A DNA stretch of 5,167 nucleotides from Synergistaceae bacterium (GTDB lineage Bacteria > Synergistota > Synergistia > Synergistales > Aminobacteriaceae), in contig JAAYJB010000477.1 of the NCBI GenBank assembly GCA_012523155.1, forward strand, positions 1 through 5,167, in the 5' to 3' direction. Each line of letters begins with the position of its first letter. Within the stretch, counting starts at the first letter, position 1. Of the stretch, positions 1 to 5,167 are shown piece by piece. A program made the position numbers and the translations under genes. The notes below the pieces were generated by a model. That model worked only from the letters and a program-made list of their open reading frames with translations, did not search any database and was not told the DNA's origin.

Positions 1-1493
1 GCGGCGCTTCCGGATCTTTCAAGAAGCAGCTTCACGTACTCCTTCGTCCGGCGGATATGGTTTCCCGTTCCCCTGTCCCTGTATTCCGCGAGCATTGCCA
101 TGCTTTCGATGATTGCCTCCCGGTGCAGTTCGAGTTCCTCCGCCCGTTTGGCAAGCAGCCTTTCAGAGCGTTTTCGTTCGGAGACGTCCTGAACCATGGA
201 AGCGAAATACCGCAGTGATCCGTCATTCTTCCAGATGATCTTGGTCGAGACGTCGACATCCACCAGGGTACCATTCCTGCGGACATACCGCTTCTCGATA
301 AATACGTCCTCCCAGTGACCTGCAATAGCCTTCGCCATAACCTTCATTTCCCCGACGAGTTCCTCCGGAGGGGTCAGGTCTCTCCAGGGGCGCTCAAGAA
401 GTTCCTCCCTCGGGTAGCCCGTGATTTCACACAACTTATCGTTAAAATGTATCCATTCTCCCTCAGGGCTCACAATGGCGAATCCTACACTGCTCTGTTC
501 AAAAAAGTTCCGGAAACGTTCCTCTTCTTTCCGCTCCCTGCTGAACGCACTGTAGGCTGCCGCAAAGAAAAGGGCTACGAACAGGGTGAAGGATGCCGCA
601 GCCAGGACTGCCGCAGTACGCCTCCGGTAATAGGGTGACAGGATCTCGTCAAGCGACATCCCTGCAGAAATGAACAAGGGGTACGGAGCAACCTTCCGGT
701 AGGAGATGATCCTTTTCTCCCCGTCCGGAAGGCCGAAGCAGGTAAGAGAGCCCTCCTCCCGGCTCATCATGGACCGGAAAAGGTTACTTTCCGCAATGGA
801 CTTCCCGAAGGGAGGATCTCCGTCCTGTACCGTTCCCGTAAGGACTTTTCCCGTTGGTCCCGAAAAGAGGACGAAACCTTTCGGCCCGAGGCGGACCTGC
901 CGGTAAAAAAGGGAGAAGTAGAAGGGATCGACCGAAGCCAGGATCACGCCGCCAAAGGAGCCGTCCGGTTTCTCCACGGGGAGGCTCATGGGTATGAACC
1001 ATTTTCCCGTGGCACGCCCGAGGATGGGCTCTCCCACTATGAATTCCTGCACACCGCTGAGGTGTGCCCGGAAAAAGGGGCGTTCGAAGACGTTCAAGGC
1101 TCTGAAGGGTCTCTGGCTGCTCAGGACGAGGTCTCCGTTCTCGTCTGCGATACTGAGGAGGTTGAACAGGGTCCCCTGGGCTTCACGGCTCCGGATGGCA
1201 TACCTGGCGACGGAGGCGTTTGCAGCCTCTTCAAAGGTGTCGATAACTCCTCCGCCTCGTTTCTCGTAGATTTCCTTCAGTGACTCGAGAACCTGGCGGA
1301 CATTTTCCACTGTCCTGAGGGAATGTTCCTGGAATGCCCTCGACAGGTTATCCGTCTGACGAAAGGCGTTCTGCAGAACCTGCTCTTTCTCGCGGGAGAG
1401 GAAGACGAAAAGAGCCGCCCCTGACAAAGCAACGATCACCAGACAGAAAACGGCGGTCAGTACCGTTGACGTCAAAAAAGGCGTTCTTTTCAT
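1..1493 (-). CDS. Membrane Cache-PAS-HD-GYP sensor, probable c-di-GMP phosphodiesterase (3' end cut off by window)
   Basis: This frame is open from an ATG at 1493 to the window edge, giving 497 codons with the C-terminus missing. TM1 is at about residues 5-32. An external region of about 257 residues (34-290) follows, then TM2 at about 294-317. The external part resembles double-Cache sensors of membrane c-di-GMP proteins: PFFRAH at 139, GRATGKWFIP at 159, FGGVILASVDPFYF at 180, and YRKVAPYPLFISAG just before TM2. A PAS domain covers about 326-440 (FFEQSSVGFAIV, ITGYPREELL, ending DVSERKRSE). A charged linker leads to EYRDRGTGNHIRR at 470-482, the usual opening of an HD-GYP domain with its first conserved His (H479). 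HD-GYP domains hydrolyse c-di-GMP. The catalytic HD and GYP motifs lie outside the window, so activity is inferred. It is the last visible gene of the leftward operon, 29 bases after cls. The Cache ligand is unknown. A degenerate or non-catalytic HD-GYP cannot be excluded. Confidence 0.85.
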   Translation of the reverse strand, partial: MKRTPFLTSTVLTAVFCLVIVALSGAALFVFLSREKEQVLQNAFRQTDNLSRAFQEHSLRTVENVRQVLESLKEIYEKRGGGVIDTFEEAANASVARYAIRSREAQGTLFNLLSIADENGDLVLSSQRPFRALNVFERPFFRAHLSGVQEFIVGEPILGRATGKWFIPMSLPVEKPDGSFGGVILASVDPFYFSLFYRQVRLGPKGFVLFSGPTGKVLTGTVQDGDPPFGKSIAESNLFRSMMSREEGSLTCFGLPDGEKRIISYRKVAPYPLFISAGMSLDEILSPYYRRRTAAVLAAASFTLFVALFFAAAYSAFSRERKEEERFRNFFEQSSVGFAIVSPEGEWIHFNDKLCEITGYPREELLERPWRDLTPPEELVGEMKVMAKAIAGHWEDVFIEKRYVRRNGTLVDVDVSTKIIWKNDGSLRYFASMVQDVSERKRSERLLAKRAEELELHREAIIESMAMLAEYRDRGTGNHIRRTKEYVKLLLERSGSA

Positions 1494-1502
1494 TTTTTCC
1501 CC

Positions 1503-1506
1503 CCTC
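1503..1506 (-). promoter_or_regulatory. RBS of the sensor gene
   Basis: On the minus strand, GAGG begins a purine run (GAGGGGGG, then AAAAA) directly before ATG 1493. The spacing from GAGG to ATG is 9 bases. This site supports the chosen start, which also places TM1 right at the N-terminus. Confidence 0.7.
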
Positions 1507-1522
1507 TTATCCGGCAGACTGT

Positions 1523-2968
1523 CTAGAGAAGCGGGCTGAAGAGTTTTGTGACACCATGTACCACCCGCATCGCCCCGGGACTTTCAGCCCATTCTTCTGC
1601 GGTAAGGCGGCGTGAAGCAGCAATATATTTTTCCTGGATCATGCGGATCGCCGCCGTTTCCCCGGTTCCGTAGAGTACCAGGTTCAGTTCAAAATTCAGT
1701 GCAAAGGACCGGATATCAAAATTGCTCGTTCCGAGGAAAGCGAGATCGTAGTCGATGGACATGGTCTTTGAATGAAGGATGTCCTGCTGGAAAAGATAAA
1801 TTTCCACCCCCATGGCCAAAAGTTCGTCGAAGTAGGCCTTGGCTGCGCTGCCCACAAGCAGCTGGTCACTTTTCTCCGGGATGACGAGCTGCAGGCGCAC
1901 GTCGCTCAGCACCGCGGTCTCCATGGCATGGAGAAGTTCATCGTCAGGGATGAGGTAGGGTGTGGTGATCACAACGCGCTGCTTGGCACCGTGGAGGGCG
2001 GCAACCACGAGCCGCTGGTAGTTCTGCCACGGATACGACGGGCCGCTCGGAACGGTCTGGATCACCGAGTTTCCTGTACGTTCAGGTTTCGGGAACGTCT
2101 CTTCGGAAAACAGCATTTCTCTTGTTTCGACATACCAGTCTTCCAGGAAAACTCCCTGGAGCTGGGAAACCACCGGTCCCTCAAGCCTGAGAGTGAGGTC
2201 ACGCCAGAGACGCCCCTTCGCCTTGCCGCCGTAGGACGGCTCTATGGCGTTATGGGAACCCGTATAGCCTATGCGGCCGTCTATCACCGCTATCTTCCTG
2301 TGGTTCCTCAGATCGTACCGCGCCATGGTGGGGGTCCGCCGCAGCAGGCCGGACGGGAGTGCCTCTTCAACCCGGATGCCCCTCTCACTTAAATACTTGG
2401 CATCATTTTTCAGAAAAGGTTTTGAACCCACGGCATCCACAAGCACCCGGCACGTAACACCACGCGCCGCGGCCCTCTCCAGGGCATCAAAAAGGGGCTG
2501 TGTCATGGCATCCCTTGCAAAAATATAAAAAAGCAGGTGGACTGAATGTCCCGCATTTTCCAGGTCCGCACAAAGGAGCTTGAGAAATTCTTCCGCCTCG
2601 TCAATGAGGGTAAAGCTATTTCCGGTAGTGATACTCATATCTCCAAGTTTTTTTCCCAAAGCTCCGAATCTGGTCAAGTCTTCCGGAAGCCAGTTGGAGT
2701 CATCATCCGGAATTTTGGGAAACGCATGTTTCTTTTCACCCAAAGTCTGGAGGAGAGACTCATGACGGCGGATCCTTTCGCTGGGAAGCGCCGTCGAGCC
2801 GAGAGCAGCATAGAGAAGAAACCCCATCCAGGGCCAGAAATAAATGGCGAGCAGCCATGCCATGGCAGTGTTCGGGCTGTGTCGTAGGGGGATGTAGCCG
2901 AGCAGAACGATTCGGATGATCACAGAGGAAAGCTCGTAGAAGGAATAAAGAAAAATTCCAAGGGTCAT
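1523..2968 (-). CDS. cls: Cardiolipin synthase, PLD superfamily, ClsA-like membrane topology
   Basis: Predicted 481-residue enzyme that condenses phosphatidylglycerol (or PG with another phospholipid) into cardiolipin at the cytoplasmic membrane. Two hydrophobic segments (about residues 1-26 and 33-57, including RHSPNTAMAWLLAIYFWPW) form the PLDc_N anchor. Two HKD motifs of the phospholipase D superfamily are intact: H223-K225-D230 (HRKIAVID, followed by GYTGSHN) and H399-K401-D406 (HSKTMSID, followed by GTSNFD). The C-terminus ends FSPLL, like many cardiolipin synthases, and the length is typical (ClsA is about 486 residues). I chose the ATG at 2968 because it overlaps the upstream stop as ATGA and starts directly at the first membrane helix. 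An in-frame ATG at 3010 would lie 46 bases inside the upstream gene and add a non-hydrophobic tail. A general PLD-family phosphatidyltransferase is the main alternative, but the anchor plus paired HKD favours Cls. Confidence 0.92.
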   Translation of the reverse strand: MTLGIFLYSFYELSSVIIRIVLLGYIPLRHSPNTAMAWLLAIYFWPWMGFLLYAALGSTALPSERIRRHESLLQTLGEKKHAFPKIPDDDSNWLPEDLTRFGALGKKLGDMSITTGNSFTLIDEAEEFLKLLCADLENAGHSVHLLFYIFARDAMTQPLFDALERAAARGVTCRVLVDAVGSKPFLKNDAKYLSERGIRVEEALPSGLLRRTPTMARYDLRNHRKIAVIDGRIGYTGSHNAIEPSYGGKAKGRLWRDLTLRLEGPVVSQLQGVFLEDWYVETREMLFSEETFPKPERTGNSVIQTVPSGPSYPWQNYQRLVVAALHGAKQRVVITTPYLIPDDELLHAMETAVLSDVRLQLVIPEKSDQLLVGSAAKAYFDELLAMGVEIYLFQQDILHSKTMSIDYDLAFLGTSNFDIRSFALNFELNLVLYGTGETAAIRMIQEKYIAASRRLTAEEWAESPGAMRVVHGVTKLFSPLL

Positions 2969-3723
2969 GATGCAAGAAGCCCCTTCCCGGCACCCACCGT
3001 GAAATCGCATATAAGAGGAAGATGGTCGGAAAACCGCACCCTCGGCACTCTGAAATCCTTCATTTTTATTTCTTCGCTGTACAGGACAAAATCAAGGGCA
3101 AAGGCCGGATTTTTGCTCGGGTAGGTCGGCATGTTTCTTCCGTTGGCGCTTCGAAATTTCCCCTTTCTTAAAAAAGGCAGAAGCTCCTGCTCTCCCATAT
3201 AGGTGTTCCCGTCGCCGGCAATGATCAGTGGTTTTTTTGCCGCCCTGCACCGGTCGGCTATTTCACCAATCTGGATCTTCCGGGCCCTGTACCCCAACGA
3301 AAGGTGGGCCAGGAAAAGGGTAAAATCCCGGAACTCGACTTCAAGCAGAGTCCGTTTCACTCCCTTGCTCAGGAAGTGTTCCCTTGAAGAGAGTATCGGC
3401 AGTTTTGCAATCACTGCGTTTCCCTGCGATTTAAGGAGCGGTGTCCTGGAAACGATGGATTCGTTGTGATATTTGCATGCAAAAACAGAATCCGCTCCGA
3501 GCCGGCTGGCCATCACCTCTGCCTGGCAGGACCCGTTTTGCCGGTAAGAACCGGAGTCTGTTTCGACAAGCCCGACCACATCCGGGGCGAGCTGAGAGAT
3601 AAAATCGGAAATACGTCGGAACCTGCCCTCTGTCTTTCGGAGACAGCCGGAAAAGGGGAAAGGGAAATGGTATTCCCATCCAGTGCCCGTTCCGTAGCGG
3701 ATATTATAGAGTACAAGTCGCAT
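2965..3723 (-). CDS. Endonuclease/exonuclease/phosphatase (EEP) family protein, YbhP-like
   Basis: Predicted soluble 252-residue metal-dependent phosphoester hydrolase with no signal peptide. The EEP active-site order is present: N7 (YNIRYG), E54 (VGLVETD), H140 (LAHLSL), D171 and N173 in GDGN, D211 (ALDFVLY), and D233-H234 (SDHLPL). The motif SYRxxGxCQAE at 60-69 and the aromatic stretch WEYHFPFPFSG at 16-26 look like subfamily features. The usual GDFN signature reads GDGN here. It is first in the operon and overlaps cls by four bases, which suggests translational coupling. E. coli has the same neighbour order (ybhP, then clsB), and YbhP is of almost equal length. The substrate is unknown: family members cut nucleic acids, inositol phosphates or sphingomyelin. 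The context hints at a phospholipid-related phosphodiester, but that is inference. The start is fixed by a GGAGG six bases upstream of ATG 3723. Confidence 0.88.
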   Translation of the reverse strand: MRLVLYNIRYGTGTGWEYHFPFPFSGCLRKTEGRFRRISDFISQLAPDVVGLVETDSGSYRQNGSCQAEVMASRLGADSVFACKYHNESIVSRTPLLKSQGNAVIAKLPILSSREHFLSKGVKRTLLEVEFRDFTLFLAHLSLGYRARKIQIGEIADRCRAAKKPLIIAGDGNTYMGEQELLPFLRKGKFRSANGRNMPTYPSKNPAFALDFVLYSEEIKMKDFRVPRVRFSDHLPLICDFTVGAGKGLLAS

Positions 3724-3729
3724 TTAAAA

Positions 3730-3734
3730 CCTCC
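3730..3734 (-). promoter_or_regulatory. RBS of the EEP gene
   Basis: A perfect GGAGG on the minus strand (CCTCC on plus) sits 6 bases upstream of ATG 3723. It is the strongest ribosome-binding site of the leftward operon and sets the start of its first gene. Confidence 0.85.
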
Positions 3735-3755
3735 GGGGTACAGAAATAATCAGTG

Positions 3756-3783
3756 ATTATACAGCAAATAAGAATTCTTTCAT
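3756..3783 (-). promoter_or_regulatory. Candidate sigma-70-type promoter of the EEP-cls-sensor operon
   Basis: A perfect -10 hexamer TATAAT lies at 3756-3761 on the minus strand. A weaker -35, ATGAAA (4 of 6 matches to TTGACA), lies at 3778-3783 with a 16-base spacer. Transcription would start near 3749, giving a 5' leader of about 26 bases that contains the GGAGG site. The -10 is convincing and the -35 is weak, so an activator may be needed. The positions are by eye only. Confidence 0.5.
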
Positions 3784-3807
3784 CAGTTTTTCTGCCTGTT
3801 TTTACAA

Positions 3808-3826
3808 CCCCAGATCCCGACAGGGG
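3808..3826. repeat. Small inverted repeat, possible operator
   Basis: CCCCAG and CAGGGG flank a 7-base centre (ATCCCGA). Five of six positions pair, with one A-A mismatch. It stands out as a GC-rich island in AT-rich sequence between the two candidate promoters. It lies about 25 bases upstream of the -35 of the leftward promoter, a position that would suit an activator site. Chance occurrence is possible. Confidence 0.25.
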
Positions 3827-3916
3827 ACTCGATTTTTAAACTTTTCTGTGAAAACACTGCCTTTATACCACATTACACCTGGAGTACATAATTTTTCACA
3901 TATTTAGCACAAAAAT

Positions 3917-3946
3917 TTGCGCAGATCGCATCCCGGGAGATACAAT
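3917..3946 (+). promoter_or_regulatory. Candidate promoter of the tryptophanase-family gene
   Basis: The -10 candidate TACAAT (5 of 6) is at 3941-3946, with a poor -35, TTGCGC (3 of 6), at 3917-3922 and an 18-base spacer. Transcription would start near 3953, leaving a leader of about 40 bases, too short for an E. coli-style tnaC leader and its attenuator. The weak -35 fits an activated or conditional promoter. Confidence 0.4.
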
Positions 3947-3965
3947 ATTTGAAGACAGCTTGTAT
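3940..3965. repeat. Inverted repeat over the -10 and start region of the lyase promoter
   Basis: ATACAA (3940-3945) and TTGTAT (3960-3965) are exact reverse complements separated by 14 bases. The left arm overlaps the candidate -10 and the right arm falls just after the expected start site. A dimeric repressor binding here would block transcription. Six-base arms in AT-rich DNA can arise by chance, so this is tentative. Confidence 0.3.
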
Positions 3966-3977
3966 TCCCATAATACC

Positions 3978-3984
3978 AAAGGAG
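3978..3984 (+). promoter_or_regulatory. RBS of the tryptophanase-family gene
   Basis: AAAGGAG lies 8 bases upstream of ATG 3993, an optimal spacing. It fixes the start at a short N-terminus that runs into the conserved EPFRIK segment of the family. Confidence 0.85.
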
Positions 3985-3992
3985 TGAGCGCC

Positions 3993-5167
3993 ATGGTCAC
4001 CAGAGTTCCCCCCGAACCCTTCCGCATCAAGATGGTGGAACCAGTCCACGTTCCAGACGTAAGAGAACGCGAAAATGCCCTGGAAACCGGACATTTCAAC
4101 ATGTTCGGACTGAAATCGGCAGACGTGTACATTGATCTTCTCACCGATTCAGGCACGGGTGCCATGAGCAAGCAGCAGTGGGCGGCCATCATGATGGGCG
4201 ATGAGGCCTATGCCGGAGCGGACAGCTTCTACAGCTTGAAGAAAGCGGTGAAGGATGTTCTGGGCTTCGACTACACCATTCCCGTCCACCAGGGGCGAGC
4301 CGCAGAGAACGTGGTCTTCGGCTCACTCGTGAAAGAAGGGGACGTGATTCCCTTCAACATGCCCTTCGATACCACGAGGGGGCACATCTTCAACGCTAAG
4401 GCTTCCTCCGTGGACTGCGTGATCGATGAGGCCTTCGATCGGGAAAATATGCACCCCTTCAAGGGCAACGTGGACATTGCCAAGCTTGAAAAGGCCCTCG
4501 AAGATCACAAAGGCCGGGTGCCCCTGATCATGGTCACCATCACCAACAACTCCGGCGGAGGACAGCCTGTGAGTCTGAAGAACCTTCGGGACGTGTCCGC
4601 CGTGGCGAAAAAGCACGGCATTCTCCTTCTTCTCGACGCCGCCCGTATGGCGGAGAACGCCTGGTTCATCAAGGACCGGGAGCCGGAATGCCGGGACATG
4701 ACCGTGGCGGAGATCCTGAAGGCCACCATGGACACAGCCGACGCCATCACCGTGTCGTGCAAGAAGGACCCCCTGGTGAACATAGGCGGTCTCGTGGCGT
4801 GCCGCACCGAGGAAATGTACTACCGGCTCGTACCCCGGGTCATACTTTTCGAGGGCTTTGCCACCTACGGAGGCCTCGCCGGCCGTGACCTGGAAGCACT
4901 GGCCGTGGGACTCCGGGAGATGGTGAACGAACAGCACCTCACCCACCGCATCGCCCAGGTCCGCTATCTCGGCGAACTGCTCTCCGAGGGCGGAGTGCCC
5001 TGCATCCAGCCCATCGGCGGCCACGCCGTCTTCATCGACGCCGGAGCCTTCCTTCCCCACATCCCCCAGGAGTCCTACCCGGCCGACGTGCTCTCCATCG
5101 AGATCTACCGGGAAGGGGCCGTCCGGGGCATCGGCCTCGGCGCCCTGGCCTTCGAGAATGTGGACGA
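3993..5167 (+). CDS. tnaA: Tryptophanase / tyrosine phenol-lyase family beta-eliminating lyase, probably tryptophanase-like (3' end cut off)
   Basis: Cytosolic PLP enzyme predicted to split an aromatic amino acid into pyruvate, ammonia and an aromatic product (indole if the substrate is tryptophan). The visible 391 codons hold the family landmarks: EPFRIK at 8, YIDLLTDSGTGAMS at 46, GDEAYAG at 69 with catalytic Tyr73, HQGR at 99, N186 before GGGQPVS, D215 and R218 (LLLDAAR), SCKKD at 255 with Schiff-base Lys258, YGGLAGRD at 292 and GGHAVFIDA at 342. Where tyrosine phenol-lyase has Thr124 and Arg381, this protein has Asp126 and Leu382, like tryptophanase (Asp, then Ile or Val). The segment before NMPFDTT lacks the extra residues of E. 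coli TnaA, and KKDPLVNIGG resembles tyrosine phenol-lyase. The third substrate-sorting position (His in TnaA, Phe in tyrosine phenol-lyase) is beyond the window. Codons become strongly C/G-ending toward the right, compatible with high expression. It is transcribed divergently from the lipid/sensor operon. Confidence 0.88.
   Translation, partial: MVTRVPPEPFRIKMVEPVHVPDVRERENALETGHFNMFGLKSADVYIDLLTDSGTGAMSKQQWAAIMMGDEAYAGADSFYSLKKAVKDVLGFDYTIPVHQGRAAENVVFGSLVKEGDVIPFNMPFDTTRGHIFNAKASSVDCVIDEAFDRENMHPFKGNVDIAKLEKALEDHKGRVPLIMVTITNNSGGGQPVSLKNLRDVSAVAKKHGILLLLDAARMAENAWFIKDREPECRDMTVAEILKATMDTADAITVSCKKDPLVNIGGLVACRTEEMYYRLVPRVILFEGFATYGGLAGRDLEALAVGLREMVNEQHLTHRIAQVRYLGELLSEGGVPCIQPIGGHAVFIDAGAFLPHIPQESYPADVLSIEIYREGAVRGIGLGALAFENVD

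Larger units (their letters stand above)
3724..3992. other. Divergent intergenic regulatory region
   Basis: This 269-base AT-rich gap separates the leftward operon from the rightward lyase gene. It contains one candidate promoter and one RBS per direction and three small inverted repeats: about 3808-3826, 3842-3854 (TTTTC-tgt-GAAAA) and 3940-3965. I find no tRNA, riboswitch, long repeat or intrinsic terminator, as expected between divergent genes. No Trp-containing leader peptide of the TnaC kind is visible. Confidence 0.6.

Noticed and set aside
315..638. Plus-strand open frame inside the sensor gene
   Set aside because: It is the complement of the PAS and TM2 coding region in the same codon register. 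The minus-strand reading gives a clear PAS domain.
1772..2392. Plus-strand open frame of 206 codons inside cls
   Set aside because: It lies wholly antisense to a well-supported cardiolipin synthase with intact HKD motifs, and its translation shows no recognisable domain.
2969..3010. Upstream ATG extension of cls by 14 residues
   Set aside because: It would intrude 46 bases into the EEP gene and put a charged, Cys-containing tail before the membrane helix. The ATGA overlap start at 2968 is simpler.
3842..3854. Inverted repeat TTTTC-tgt-GAAAA considered as a CRP-like or terminator element
   Set aside because: The arms are five AT-rich bases only. It does not fit the TGTGA-N6-TCACA pattern, and no U-tract follows a GC-rich stem.
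3848..3907. Possible 19-codon leader peptide starting with GTG
   Set aside because: There is no Shine-Dalgarno, no Trp codon and no Rho- or stem-type attenuator after it, and it lies upstream of the predicted promoter.
3949..3987. Possible 13-codon TTG-initiated leader ending in the lyase RBS
   Set aside because: It would be leaderless from the predicted start, uses a weak start codon and has no Trp or Tyr codons. The overlap of its stop with GGAG is probably chance.
4323..5060. Long open frame on the minus strand opposite the lyase gene (245 codons)
   Set aside because: Its codons are in register with the sense codons of the lyase and it is kept open by the strong C/G third-position bias. 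It has no RBS and its composition is unlike a protein (rich in His, Gly and Val).

Overview
The window looks like bacterial chromosomal DNA of moderately high GC content, with strong Shine-Dalgarno sites and tight gene packing. An aromatic amino-acid beta-eliminating lyase next to a Cache-PAS-HD-GYP sensor suggests an anaerobic, amino-acid-fermenting bacterium. Synergistota is my best guess, with Desulfobacterota or Firmicutes possible. The phylum is inference, since no RNA gene or marker gene is present.

Left and centre (1-3723, minus strand): three genes read leftward as one compact operon. First is an endonuclease/exonuclease/phosphatase (EEP) family protein (2965-3723). It overlaps by four bases (ATGA) with a two-HKD cardiolipin synthase (1523-2968). 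After a 29-base gap comes a large membrane sensor whose 3' end is cut off by the window edge (1-1493). The sensor has TM, a periplasmic or external Cache domain, TM, PAS, and the opening of an HD-GYP cyclic-di-GMP phosphodiesterase domain. The EEP-Cls order matches the E. coli ybhP-clsB arrangement, but this Cls keeps an N-terminal two-helix membrane anchor as in ClsA.

Middle (3724-3992): a 269-base divergent intergenic region. It holds a candidate promoter and a clear RBS for the leftward operon, a candidate promoter and RBS for the rightward gene, and small inverted repeats that could be operators. I see no RNA gene and no convincing leader peptide in it.

Right (3993-5167, plus strand): the first 391 codons of a PLP-dependent tryptophanase / tyrosine phenol-lyase family enzyme, cut off at the window end. 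The visible substrate-determining positions look tryptophanase-like, although the loop around the PLP lysine and the overall length resemble tyrosine phenol-lyase.

Taken together, the leftward operon plausibly joins membrane phospholipid synthesis with an externally tuned c-di-GMP-degrading sensor. The divergent lyase would supply amino-acid catabolism (pyruvate and ammonia, plus indole if the substrate is tryptophan). No mobile element, CRISPR array, tRNA or rRNA was seen.
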